Assembly (NCBI GenBank): GCA_009841635.1
Contig: VXLJ01000019.1
Span: forward strand, 1 to 64,000
Source: Gammaproteobacteria bacterium
GTDB lineage: Bacteria > Pseudomonadota > Gammaproteobacteria > Pseudomonadales > Azotimanducaceae
DNA: 64,000 nt
Direction of reading: 5' to 3'
Position 1 is the stretch's first letter. Each line of letters starts with the position of its first letter. The notes below the pieces were generated by a model that did no database searches, had not been told where the DNA came from, and worked only from the letters and a program-made list of their open reading frames with translations. Shown one piece after another: positions 17,275-26,217 of the stretch. A program made the translations under genes and the position numbers.

Positions 17275-18249
17275 TTACCAGGACATACCACCACGTTCAC
17301 GCCTTGGCGCGCGCCGCTCGCGCCGGTCCGGCGCATAGATAGCGACTTCGCGTTCTAGACCTAATCCCGCAAGCACCTCGTTGAGCGTGAGTTGCAAGGT
17401 TTTGCGACCGCGCTGGACAGTCACTTCGCCGTCGAGTTCATGCAACATTGCGAATAGGTCTTCGGAGTTCGTCACGTCTTCGTCGCCTACACCGATGATG
17501 ACATCGCCGGCTTGCAATTTGCTGTCGTCCTCAGCTTCTAGCACCAACACGCCGCTATCCACTTCAAAATAATCGCTTAAACCATCATTCATATCTGTGA
17601 CTTGAACGTCTCCCAGCCCACGAGCTCGCCCCCCTCGTTCGAAGTAAGGCATGCGTTCAACCCAGCCCTCGATCCGCTCTTGTCTGCCATCTCGGAAATT
17701 TCGCCCTGGCGTACCGAAGAATATCCCCCCATTGCCACCCCAGCTCATGCGAGGTGAGTGTTTGTGCGTTTCCACTGCGACCTCGACCTTGATATCACCT
17801 CGTTGCACATGCGCCTGAACGGTTGTGCCAGGTTCGATCGTTTGGAGATACTTGATGACGTGCTCAATGGTTGCTTCTTCGCCGGTAAATGCTTGGTCAT
17901 CAAGACCTACTAAGACATCCCCAATTTCTATCCCGTCTTCTTGCGCAGTCGAAAATGGCGCAAAATCTTCTACGACGAGTTGGTCTTCGGCAACCGCAAG
18001 GACGAGACCCAACGATGCACGGTCACGAATTTGAAGGATAAGCGGCCGTACATGAGAATCAACGATGTGCGGGATTTCGATTTCTTGCACAATCTCGGCA
18101 CTCCCGTGCAAACCTTGCGCAATACTCTCAGTGACCTGTTCGCGAATTTCTTCAACGAGTTCTTCAAGTTCAGCTTCATGGTCACCTTCATGTGCAGAAA
18201 TTGAAAGCGCTAGCAGTGCGGAACCGAGTAGGAGGATGAATTTATGCAT
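17275..18249 (-). CDS. Secreted protein with two PDZ domains
   Basis: Predicted periplasmic protein. The N terminus has a signal peptide (FILLLGSALLALSISAHEG), followed by an acidic coiled-coil-like stretch (EAELEELVEEIREQVTE). Two PDZ-like modules follow: about residues 78-155 (LGLVLAVAEDQLVVEDFAPF, then GDVLVGLDDQAF) and about 210-305 (YFEVDSGVLVLEAEDDSKL, then GDVIIGVGDEDV). A basic Arg-rich tail ends the protein. No protease catalytic triad is visible, so it is probably a peptide-binding or scaffold protein rather than a DegP-type protease. The frame also allows TTG 18252 one codon earlier; ATG 18249 is used. Substrate unknown. Confidence 0.75.
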   Translation of the reverse strand: MHKFILLLGSALLALSISAHEGDHEAELEELVEEIREQVTESIAQGLHGSAEIVQEIEIPHIVDSHVRPLILQIRDRASLGLVLAVAEDQLVVEDFAPFSTAQEDGIEIGDVLVGLDDQAFTGEEATIEHVIKYLQTIEPGTTVQAHVQRGDIKVEVAVETHKHSPRMSWGGNGGIFFGTPGRNFRDGRQERIEGWVERMPYFERGGRARGLGDVQVTDMNDGLSDYFEVDSGVLVLEAEDDSKLQAGDVIIGVGDEDVTNSEDLFAMLHELDGEVTVQRGRKTLQLTLNEVLAGLGLEREVAIYAPDRRERRAPRRERGGMSW

Positions 18250-18390
18250 CAATTGCCTCTGACTGATTTTCGAATGGCGTCGTGAGCAACGCCTCTTGTA
18301 AATCCGTTAAACAAAGAAACCGTGCATAAGTTCCAAATCGGATGTAACAATGTGTTTAGGTGGTCTATGGTGAATGCATCGCTACGTTAC

Positions 18391-18419
18391 AAAAAAAGCG
18401 CAAGCCAAAGCTTGCGCTT
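18391..18419 (-). terminator. Rho-independent terminator of the LLM oxidoreductase gene
   Basis: Read on the minus strand, the perfect 10-base stem AAGCGCAAGC-TTTG-GCTTGCGCTT is followed by a run of T residues (A91-A95 on the plus strand continuing the stem). It lies about 50 bases past the stop of the LLM gene at 18468. The short loop, strong stem and U tract make a textbook intrinsic terminator. Confidence 0.9.
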
Positions 18420-18467
18420 CTCATGATGAACCGTAGCTATTGCTCGCGCAATAGCTGCCTAATTTAG

Positions 18468-19748
18468 TTAACCAGCCGCTTTCTGTTGCGGTTCTTCGTA
18501 GATGGACTGCTCTTTCGCCGATTCTTCGCTGACCCGTCGACCTAGTGACATAAAGGTCGGTATTTCTTCATCTTTCAGGTCTTTCATAGCGATTTTGCGC
18601 GCCATGGCAGCTTCTAGATACGGCGCTAGCTCTTCCATCTTGCGTCGTTCCCGATCTTCGGCGCGTTCCTTGAATTCAGGCATAACGTCTTCAGCAAAGA
18701 CCTCAAGCGACTCGCAAATATGGTCATGCTGGTTCCGGCCGGCCTGCTGAATAAACGTCACCTGATCTACCCCGCACTTCTCAAACTTCAATAAGTGCTC
18801 GCGCAAATCGTCAGGCGTACCAATCCCTCCTTGGCTGCCAGATAGCGACTGAGTGATATCTAGCGTTTCGGTATTGGTCATCCGCGTCTTTTCAAACTGC
18901 TCCCAGAGGTTGGTGCGGCCAGGTTTGTGCTCGCCGAATGCATATAAGCTACCCAGCGCAAATCCGAAGAACTCAAAACCCGACAACCCGCGCTTGATTG
19001 CGGTTTCACGGTCACGGTGGCAAGAAAAGCTCGAAACCATGCAGATGTTCGGATTGATGGCGTGGCCGATTGGCACGCATTCGTCAGACTTGATGATGCC
19101 GTAATACTCTTCGACCCATTCCGTCGCTTCAGATGGGTCCACAAATGCAAAAGTCAGTGCGCCAATTCCCAAACGCGCTGCCATACGAATGGTTTCGCGT
19201 TGTGAGCATGCAACCCAAAGTGGCGGGTGAGGTCGTTGCACAGGCTTCGGCACGATATTGCGGCATGGCATTTCAAAGTACTGACCTTTGTAGCCAGGGT
19301 ATGGGTCCATAGCCAGCATATTCGCAATCTGCTCGACCGATTCCATGAAGATCTTGCGCTTCATGTGCACGGGGATACGAAAGCCGCCCAGTTCTAGTTC
19401 TGCAGACGATTCACCCGTGCCAAATTCAACCCGACCATTCGAAACCAAATCTAGCGTTGCAATCACCTCTGCCGTTCGAGCAGGATGGTTGTATTGCGGA
19501 ATAACTTGCCTAATGCCGTGACCTAAACGAATGTTCTTCGTTCGTTGCGAGCACGCCGCAAGAAACACTTCTGGTGCAGAGGAGTGACTGTATTCCTCTA
19601 AGAAATGGTGCTCAACCTCCCATGCGTAATCAATGCCTAGGCGATCGGCTACTTCAACTTGCTCAAGAGCATCTTGAAAGAGCTTTTGTTCGTCGCCTTC
19701 GTTCCATGGTCTCGGCAGTTGGTGTTCGTAAAAAATGCCGAATTTCAT
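18468..19748 (-). CDS. LLM-class flavin-dependent oxidoreductase (luciferase-like)
   Basis: Bacterial-luciferase-like monooxygenase family. The protein begins with KFGIFYEHQLPRPW and holds the family's TIM-barrel signatures: RLGIDYAWEVEHHFLEEY, RLGHGIRQVIPQYNHP (residues that hold the flavin phosphate in relatives), NGRVEFGTGESSAELELGGF and YKGQYFEMP. Members oxidise small organic compounds with FMNH2 or F420H2; the substrate here cannot be told. Length of 426 residues is longer than usual, with a helical charged C terminus. A clear terminator follows the gene. It stands between a PDZ protein gene and a metalloprotease gene, which say little about its role. Confidence 0.85.
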   Translation of the reverse strand: MKFGIFYEHQLPRPWNEGDEQKLFQDALEQVEVADRLGIDYAWEVEHHFLEEYSHSSAPEVFLAACSQRTKNIRLGHGIRQVIPQYNHPARTAEVIATLDLVSNGRVEFGTGESSAELELGGFRIPVHMKRKIFMESVEQIANMLAMDPYPGYKGQYFEMPCRNIVPKPVQRPHPPLWVACSQRETIRMAARLGIGALTFAFVDPSEATEWVEEYYGIIKSDECVPIGHAINPNICMVSSFSCHRDRETAIKRGLSGFEFFGFALGSLYAFGEHKPGRTNLWEQFEKTRMTNTETLDITQSLSGSQGGIGTPDDLREHLLKFEKCGVDQVTFIQQAGRNQHDHICESLEVFAEDVMPEFKERAEDRERRKMEELAPYLEAAMARKIAMKDLKDEEIPTFMSLGRRVSEESAKEQSIYEEPQQKAAG

Positions 19749-19833
19749 GTAGTTGCACTCGGAAGTTTGCGGGTTGCGGATTCTAGCGAAGCTGCTAGGG
19801 TTTTACCGCATTGGCGCATCGCTCAAGATGCTG

Positions 19834-20814
19834 TCATGGAGACGACATGATGGCGCGTGAGAATAGCTCGCCATTCGTTACAACTTCACGATAGTGACTA
19901 TCGTGGCGCTTTGCAATTTCTTGAAGCAGGCTTTGCCACACTTGGTGTGAACTGCTATCTCGATAAACCCCCGCTTGCACTTGACGCGCTAATACATCAA
20001 GCAAATGCGGGTGGTACGTATCCAGAAACGCGAATACACGCATGCCGTCGTAGTAGTCTGATGTATTGCTGCTATGGTCGAAAATCTCTTGTAAACCAGC
20101 TTCGTCATTACCTCGATCCCAAGATAGCTGATCCTTCAGGACCTTGGATTGCATGTATTGAGGTAATCCTTCAACCCACCAATTGGTATCTTTTTCGCGC
20201 TCTCTATAGTTCTTGAAATATGTGTAGTCCAGTATGTGGCTAAATTCATGTTGTAGATTGGCATAGCGATTGCTTGGTATCCACCACCAAGTATCTTTGG
20301 GCAAGTACGGCACGATCGCGGCGTGCGTTGCCACACCGCCTGAATGCATAAATGATTGTCCCGAGCTGACATCGCATCCATAGCCTACACCACCTTCGCG
20401 ACATACGGTGTATGCCACACAGTCGTCCATCTCATCGTCGACGTCGCAGACCCCTGAGATTACCTCAAGAACGACGCCAATCCCATCTTCTTTTCGAATT
20501 GTTTTGCCAAGCACCGATTCAAACACTCGCTCTGTTGCATGGATTTTCTCGTAGAGATCCTCAATGTCGACGGGACGACCAACGTCACATACGACACTCA
20601 CTCGCAGCACGTGGTTGAATATCTTGGATTTTCTTACGGTCGACAGGCTGCCGCTTTGATACGCTGCCAAGGTCTCTTCCCAAGGACATCGGTCACAAGC
20701 CGATACCCCGCGTGGGTAGGGACGTTCCGCACTACAGGCGTGCGAATCGCTATGCGCAACTTGAGCCACTAACAGCGCTGCAACAGTGAGTGATATGAAG
20801 ATGCCTGCGCGCAT
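19834..20814 (-). CDS. Secreted zinc metalloprotease, M9 (collagenase)-like
   Basis: Predicted exported peptidase. The zinc site is HEFSHILDYTYF near residue 203 (HExxH), followed 22 residues after the second His by the third ligand in NWWVEGLPQYM. Both the HExxH-x-D context and the WWxEG motif resemble the catalytic part of M9 collagenases. The mature part has several cysteines, expected to form disulfides. The start is ATG 20814, preceded by TTAAGG six bases upstream; the frame extends to a TTG at 20835. The signal peptide is FISLTVAALLVAQVAHSDS. The protein lacks the accessory PKD and collagen-binding domains of true collagenases, so the substrate may be different. Confidence 0.7.
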   Translation of the reverse strand: MRAGIFISLTVAALLVAQVAHSDSHACSAERPYPRGVSACDRCPWEETLAAYQSGSLSTVRKSKIFNHVLRVSVVCDVGRPVDIEDLYEKIHATERVFESVLGKTIRKEDGIGVVLEVISGVCDVDDEMDDCVAYTVCREGGVGYGCDVSSGQSFMHSGGVATHAAIVPYLPKDTWWWIPSNRYANLQHEFSHILDYTYFKNYREREKDTNWWVEGLPQYMQSKVLKDQLSWDRGNDEAGLQEIFDHSSNTSDYYDGMRVFAFLDTYHPHLLDVLARQVQAGVYRDSSSHQVWQSLLQEIAKRHDSHYREVVTNGELFSRAIMSSP

Positions 20815-20835
20815 GCTTGCCTTAACGCACTTCAA

Positions 20836-21149
20836 TCAGATTTCTTACGAGTAGTAAGTTCAGTTAATGCGGCATTTAACAGAATGTCATGCCTTTTTAG
20901 CTCGCGGATAGCTTGGCGACGCGAAAAACCGTAAACCTCATTGCTTCTTGGGTTTCTTTCTAGCACTAAATTGAGATGTGTCGCTCTAAATAGCTAGCCT
21001 GCCTTGTCCCTTCGCCCTGAATGAGTTGATTTCAACATGGCGAGCGCGGTGCGGAATAGAACTAATTGGCACGGCTTAAAGTTGGTTTGACGTATTGCGT
21101 TTAATAGATGGTCGAAGCGAGTCGCCTACAGGACGCGAGGGGTGTAGCA
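20836..21149. other. Intergenic stretch upstream of the ABC exporter operon
   Basis: About 310 bases between the metalloprotease gene (minus) and the exporter operon (plus), followed by a short leader ORF. The stretch contains TTGGCACGG near 21066, which resembles half a sigma-54 element but lacks the GC at the required spacing. I see no convincing promoter, RNA gene or longer coding frame. Confidence 0.4.
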
Positions 21150-21182
21150 ATGCGTTATCCTGCCGCGGTTGTTAGTAAGTAG
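21150..21182 (+). CDS. Possible 10-residue leader peptide upstream of the exporter operon
   Basis: A short reading frame ATG CGT TAT CCT GCC GCG GTT GTT AGT AAG TAG (MRYPAAVVSK) is preceded by GAGGGG at good ribosome-binding distance. It ends five bases before the GTG start of the ABC transporter gene, which has little Shine-Dalgarno sequence of its own. Translation of the small frame may couple to or control the large gene. It may also be chance. Confidence 0.3.
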   Translation: MRYPAAVVSK

Positions 21183-21187
21183 CTGCT

Positions 21188-24082
21188 GTGATTTGGACAC
21201 AGCTGGCCGAGCTGTTCGGTCGTCGGTTAAGCGATGCCGAGAAGACTCAGCTGCAGCAAGAAAGACTTCGCAAACAAAAAGAGAAAGCTCGCCTAAAACA
21301 ACGTGCTCGCGCCATCCCTATTTACACGGTTGGCGAAATACCAGCTCATCGTCTGGTCGATTCAGATGACATTCCAAGTGGCTCGAGCGAAGTTTTAAAG
21401 CTATTTTTCCGATCCTGGCCGTTCATTAGGCCTTATTTCCTCGGCTATTGGTCCTACCCCGAGAGGGTCGTTGAAGCAGCCTCAACCGATATGCTCGGCG
21501 AGCGTAAAGCTGCTTATCTTCTTCGCGCCGCGGTGGGCGTGCTATTGCTCGGCTTCACCCTCATCGGCTTCGACGCGCTAATCCCGGACGTACCGACGGC
21601 CGAAGGGCTCCTTTATGTCTTATTCGGACTTTCCATCGTTGCGATTGCGGGGACTTGGTTTGGCCGAGGCACCACGCAACTGTTAAGCGCGGTGGTGCTC
21701 ACGATTTCGCTCGTGCTTGAGTTCATCGTCACAAGCTTCTTCACCTCCGGCTGGTACGGCAAACTGGCGATCTGGGCTTACATCGCGCTCTGCCTGCCGT
21801 GGCCGTACATACAGCCTTACATCCGCCGTTTCTTTGGCAATGTCAGGCGTGGCGTCGAGACATCCATCGCCGACCTAGTAAGTGATGGCGAGTTCAACTT
21901 TGCGTACTGCGCGCTTCTGGCGATTGTTTTGACCGTCGTAACACCAGCGTTTGGCTTGATCCCACCGATAGTGACATTGGCGGCTTGGCTGTTTTACGTA
22001 CCTGTGATCGGCGTGGTCGTAGCCCTTTGTGCGATGGCAATGATGAGCGGTGTGAAGCAATTAATCGCCACCATCGCATTGATTTTTGCGCTGCTAGGCG
22101 TCGCCATATCGGCCACATTTTTCGTGACAGGTTGGGAAGCGAAGGTTATTGCAGGCGTTCTCGTCGCAATTTGCATCGCCGGCTGGACGGTCCAATTCCG
22201 TGCCAACGAAGACAAATCAGTTTCCTATCGGGTCCGCGTCAAGACGCACCTTGCTTACTTCTATATCGTTAGTTTCGTGCAACGCATTCTCGGGACAGGG
22301 TTTGCCTTGCTCAACGCGGATTTGCTCAATCAAGCACTTCTGCAAGGTGAGCCGCTTGCGCCGTTGCTTTCGTCATTGCTTGGCTTCCCTGAGCTCTCAA
22401 GTGATTTTCTCGCATCGTTATCGCAAGAAGAGCGCATGGATCTACTGTGGCGCTGGGTCGCGATTAATTTAGGCTACTTCTTCATGATGTTGCCCATCAA
22501 TGTAGCGATGGGTTACTACAACATGTGGATCATGCAGATGATCAATCAGGACTTGCGCGAAGCACTGGTTGAACGTTGGCATCAGTTGTCCATTACGTAC
22601 CACAGCGACCACCGCACTGGCGATTCGATCTTCCGGATCTACCAAGACAGCGCCATGGTCACCAACGTAATTCGCATGCTCATTGAGATAACGTTGCGAA
22701 TCTTCAGTTACATATCGACCGTCGCTGTCATCTTCCTGCTTAGTCCGCTCATCGGCACGGTTGCAGCTCTGATCGTGATACCCGGCTTTATCTTCGGCTA
22801 TTTCTCTATGCCACGCGTGCGGCAACGCTCATTGGCCTATCGTGCCGCCGCATCGGACGTGACCGCAACGGTGCAGGAGACGTTTAGCTCCATTCGCGTC
22901 ATTAAGGCGTTTAACGCCGCTGACCAAGCCCAAGACAAGATGGAGCAAGACTCTGTCGTGTCGTTCAATGCCGCTTATCGCATTCGTAATTTGATCGCCG
23001 CTGTAACGATCGGGATGTTCACGCTCATGGCTGCGGTCATGATCACGGGTGAGTTTACGATGGCGTTCTGGGCGCGGGATGCACTTCCAACCTTTGGCGA
23101 GGAAATCATCAAACTGGTCGGCTTGACGTTTGTGGTATGGAATCTCGCGGCATTCAACTACGCGCGTGGCGAGTTCCGCGGTTCCGCCAACAGCTTGCGC
23201 TGGTTGCTCCGTAACTGGATGACGTGCCAAGACATGGCGATGGGTCTGAAACGCGTGTTTGACATCCTTGATATTGAGCCAGACATCCAAGACAAACCAG
23301 ATGCCGTACCGTTTGAATCCTTCACGTCCGACATTTCGTTCGAAAACGTCAACTTCCGGTATGTAGAAGATCGACCGGTGCTCGACGACGTGAGTTTCGA
23401 AGCAAAAACCGGCACGATCACGGCGATCATCGGGCCAACCGGGTCAGGCAAGAGCTCGCTCATGGCATTGTTGTTGCGAATGTTTGACCCCGACGGTGGT
23501 CGCATCACCATTGATGGCCGTGATATCAAGGATTACCAAGTTAATTCACTGCGTAGTGCGATCAGTATTGCACTGCAAGAAAATGTGTTGTTTGCTTTGT
23601 CGGTGCGGGATAACATCAAGTACGTCGCGCCTAGCGCCACCGACGAGCAACTGCATGAAGCGATTCGGGTTGCTGCCATGGATGACTACGTGGATGGCTT
23701 GCCAGAAGGCGTCGACACGATCCTTAGCGACCGCGGCGGCAAGATTTCCTCAGGGCAAAAACAACGTTTGTCGATTGCGAGGGCGGTGATCCGTGATGCG
23801 CCGATATTGGTTTTGGATGAACCAACGGCCGCGCTGGATGCGGCTACTGAACTCAAGGTGCTCTCAAATCTCGCCGAATGGGGTAAGGATCGCGCGATAT
23901 TCCTGATCACTCATCGCATCTCAACGATTCGGCGCGCTGACAACATCCTTTATCTCGATAAAGGGCGCATCGTCGAGAGCGGCAATCACGAAGAACTGAT
24001 GGCGTTGGAAGATGGTGCATATCGCTCGTTCGTCGAAGCGGAGATGACCTTGACCGACACCAGCCGGAGCTTGATCTCATGA
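21188..24082 (+). CDS. ABC exporter half-transporter with an extra N-terminal membrane domain
   Basis: A 964-residue fused permease-ATPase. Residues 1-45 are a charged, basic helix. About residues 108-335 hold some eight hydrophobic segments that are additional to the normal exporter fold. The six-span exporter domain follows at about 350-690 (with RTGDSIFRIYQD and VQETFSSIRVIKAFNA, typical coupling-helix regions), then the ATP-binding domain. Walker A is GPTGSGKSS (749-757), Walker B LVLDEPTAALD with Glu878, and the signature loop is ISSGQKQR instead of LSGGQ. The start is GTG 21188, since an in-frame stop lies just upstream. The gene overlaps the next exporter gene by four bases (ATGA), implying a heterodimer. 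Cargo is unknown. Confidence 0.8.
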   Translation: MIWTQLAELFGRRLSDAEKTQLQQERLRKQKEKARLKQRARAIPIYTVGEIPAHRLVDSDDIPSGSSEVLKLFFRSWPFIRPYFLGYWSYPERVVEAASTDMLGERKAAYLLRAAVGVLLLGFTLIGFDALIPDVPTAEGLLYVLFGLSIVAIAGTWFGRGTTQLLSAVVLTISLVLEFIVTSFFTSGWYGKLAIWAYIALCLPWPYIQPYIRRFFGNVRRGVETSIADLVSDGEFNFAYCALLAIVLTVVTPAFGLIPPIVTLAAWLFYVPVIGVVVALCAMAMMSGVKQLIATIALIFALLGVAISATFFVTGWEAKVIAGVLVAICIAGWTVQFRANEDKSVSYRVRVKTHLAYFYIVSFVQRILGTGFALLNADLLNQALLQGEPLAPLLSSLLGFPELSSDFLASLSQEERMDLLWRWVAINLGYFFMMLPINVAMGYYNMWIMQMINQDLREALVERWHQLSITYHSDHRTGDSIFRIYQDSAMVTNVIRMLIEITLRIFSYISTVAVIFLLSPLIGTVAALIVIPGFIFGYFSMPRVRQRSLAYRAAASDVTATVQETFSSIRVIKAFNAADQAQDKMEQDSVVSFNAAYRIRNLIAAVTIGMFTLMAAVMITGEFTMAFWARDALPTFGEEIIKLVGLTFVVWNLAAFNYARGEFRGSANSLRWLLRNWMTCQDMAMGLKRVFDILDIEPDIQDKPDAVPFESFTSDISFENVNFRYVEDRPVLDDVSFEAKTGTITAIIGPTGSGKSSLMALLLRMFDPDGGRITIDGRDIKDYQVNSLRSAISIALQENVLFALSVRDNIKYVAPSATDEQLHEAIRVAAMDDYVDGLPEGVDTILSDRGGKISSGQKQRLSIARAVIRDAPILVLDEPTAALDAATELKVLSNLAEWGKDRAIFLITHRISTIRRADNILYLDKGRIVESGNHEELMALEDGAYRSFVEAEMTLTDTSRSLIS

Positions 24083-26130
24083 GTGAAGTCACCCAAGGCG
24101 AGCCTCCGCGCGAAAAAACTCGTCGCGAACGGGAAGAGGAACTAAACCGCCGTTCAAGTGGGTTAGATACTCGCACCGATATCGGCGAATCGGAAACAGT
24201 ACGAATCATTGCGCGGAGCGCAATGTACATCGCGTTATTCCCGTGGCGCTACGTCACCAAGTTCATTCTGAAACTCGGCTCGTATGCGTTGCCGTTGGCG
24301 TTATTGCCCTGGCCGGCCAAGATGTTGGTGGACCATGTGATCCTATCCGAGCCGTTGCCGGAAATGGTGAACGGCAGCATCCCTGGCTATCCGCCGTATT
24401 GGGAGCCCGTGATTGTCGCGCTGTATGGCACATCGCCGTTAGAACTCGCGATGGCGTTGGCGGTCTTCGGCGTTGTTTTTGTACTGACGATAGGTTCGTA
24501 CACAGGCGGCTTCGAGGACGAAGTAGAAGCGAATTTGGCGCAGGGGCATGACTATGCCACGCAAGTAGAAAACAAGATGCACGGCGGTCATTCGACCGCT
24601 GGCGGTCTCTATGGCTGGTTTGAGTTCAAACTCAATACTCGCCTGACGCAAGCGCTGAACCACACGCTACGCTCTCATCTATTCAGCCGCATACAAGCAC
24701 TCTCAATAACGAAACTCGAAGATCAGCGAATCGGCGATTCGATCTACCGTGTGATGTATGACACACCGCAGATCAATGAGATCTTTTACGAGATAACGCA
24801 TACGCCAATCATGTCGACGCTCTTGTTTGCACAAGCGCTATTGACCATGCTTAGTGCGTATCCAGACAACATGATGGTGGCCTACGTCACGATCGCGGTA
24901 TTCCCAGCGTGGGGGCTATCGTCGGCGCTGTTTTCGCGGATCGTGCGAAGGCGTGGTCAAGCAGCTCGCGCTGCCGGCGCAATCACAACGGCCACCATTG
25001 AAGAGGGCATGGATAACGTGCTCGCCGTGCAAAGCTTGGGCGGCAATGTCAAAGAAAAGAAACGATTTGGCGATGACAGTAAAGAATCGTTTTTCAGGCA
25101 TCGCATGGTGTCGTTGTTGTGGATATTCATCGGCCAACTCAGCGGTGTATTCGGCCATATCGTGTTCGTTTGGTTTTCGTTCTACATCATTAGTCAAGTG
25201 ATCGCAGGCACGATGACGGTCGGCGATTACGCGGCGATATTCACCTATTACGGTTACATGATTGGGCCCGCCATGGCACTAGGATGGCTGTGGATTCGCT
25301 TTCAAGACAACGTTGCGGCGATGCGGCGTGTGTTTGCTCTGATGGACCAGGAACCAGAAGCACAACTTGGGTTCGACAAACTTGAGGAAATTGAAGAAGG
25401 CGTTAGCTTCAAAAATGTGGGTCTGGTGTACCCAGATGGCCGACGAGCTTTGGACAACATCACTTTCGATGCCAAGGTTGGCGAGATCGTCGCCTTCGTA
25501 GGTCCGACTGGCGCTGGTAAAACCAGTTTGGCATATTTGGTGCCGAGGTACCACGTGCGAAGCGAAGGGGAGATCCTGATTGACGCCGTCGACATCAATT
25601 CATTCGATATTGAGAGTTTGCGCGAGCAAGTCACCTACGTATTCCAAGAAACCCAGCTGTTCTCATACTCCATTCGCGACAACATACGTTTCGGCAAGCA
25701 AGATGCCACGCAAGAGGAAGTTGAGCACGTCGCAAAAATCGCCGGTATTCACGATTTCATACAGACATTGCCAGAAGGCTACGACACGCGACTTGGCAAC
25801 ACCAATGCCAAGATTTCGGTAGGTCAGAAACAACGGATTTCCATCGCGCGTGGGTTGTTACGACCCGCGAAGATACTGATTCTGGACGAACCGACTTCGG
25901 CTTTAGATCCAGAAACCGAGCAATATTTAGTTAGCTCGCTGCACGAAGCCGCCAAAGATCGCCTTGTCATCATCATTGCGCACCGCTTATCGACAATCGC
26001 CCATGCCGACAAAATCATTTACTTAGATGAAGGTCAGATTGCGGAGCAAGGCACCCACGACGAATTGGTCTCGCGCGAGGATGGTGCGTATCGCCATTTT
26101 GTGGAACTGCAAACCACCGCGACGGCGTAA
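24079..26130 (+). CDS. ABC exporter half-transporter (partner of the preceding gene)
   Basis: A 683-residue fused permease-ATPase of the lipid/peptide/drug exporter type. After a charged N-terminal stretch the exporter domain spans about residues 60-415. It includes the coupling region EDQRIGDSIYRVMYD, closely like the equivalent RTGDSIFRIYQD of its neighbour. The nucleotide-binding domain has Walker A GPTGAGKTS (475-483), Walker B LILDEPTSALD with Glu604, and the signature loop ISVGQKQR. Both ATP sites of the predicted heterodimer therefore retain the catalytic Glu but have altered LSGGQ loops. It starts with ATG overlapping the first exporter gene. A sensor phosphatase gene follows after 87 bases. 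Export of a lipid or peptide is the usual role of such pairs; the cargo is not evident. Confidence 0.85.
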   Translation: MSEVTQGEPPREKTRREREEELNRRSSGLDTRTDIGESETVRIIARSAMYIALFPWRYVTKFILKLGSYALPLALLPWPAKMLVDHVILSEPLPEMVNGSIPGYPPYWEPVIVALYGTSPLELAMALAVFGVVFVLTIGSYTGGFEDEVEANLAQGHDYATQVENKMHGGHSTAGGLYGWFEFKLNTRLTQALNHTLRSHLFSRIQALSITKLEDQRIGDSIYRVMYDTPQINEIFYEITHTPIMSTLLFAQALLTMLSAYPDNMMVAYVTIAVFPAWGLSSALFSRIVRRRGQAARAAGAITTATIEEGMDNVLAVQSLGGNVKEKKRFGDDSKESFFRHRMVSLLWIFIGQLSGVFGHIVFVWFSFYIISQVIAGTMTVGDYAAIFTYYGYMIGPAMALGWLWIRFQDNVAAMRRVFALMDQEPEAQLGFDKLEEIEEGVSFKNVGLVYPDGRRALDNITFDAKVGEIVAFVGPTGAGKTSLAYLVPRYHVRSEGEILIDAVDINSFDIESLREQVTYVFQETQLFSYSIRDNIRFGKQDATQEEVEHVAKIAGIHDFIQTLPEGYDTRLGNTNAKISVGQKQRISIARGLLRPAKILILDEPTSALDPETEQYLVSSLHEAAKDRLVIIIAHRLSTIAHADKIIYLDEGQIAEQGTHDELVSREDGAYRHFVELQTTATA

Positions 26131-26217
26131 ACCAATACCACTTTCGCACCATTGTGCTGTCGAAAATCATCACAAAGCGTTTCGTTTTTTCATAGCTTTC
26201 TACACGTTTAAGCGTTG

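Noticed and set aside
21060-21085. Sigma-54-like TTGGCACGG upstream of the exporter operon
   Set aside because: The required GC at the -12 position is missing at the correct spacing.
22469-23290. Antisense ORFs of 118 and 153 residues opposite the ABC exporter gene
   Set aside because: They lie wholly within the strongly supported exporter on the other strand, lack ribosome sites and family motifs, and have the composition of shadow frames.
26170-26205. Possible terminator between the exporter pair and the phosphatase gene (CGAAA...TTTCG followed by T6)
   Set aside because: Stem is only five bases with a 14-base loop; too weak to call, so the genes may still be co-transcribed.
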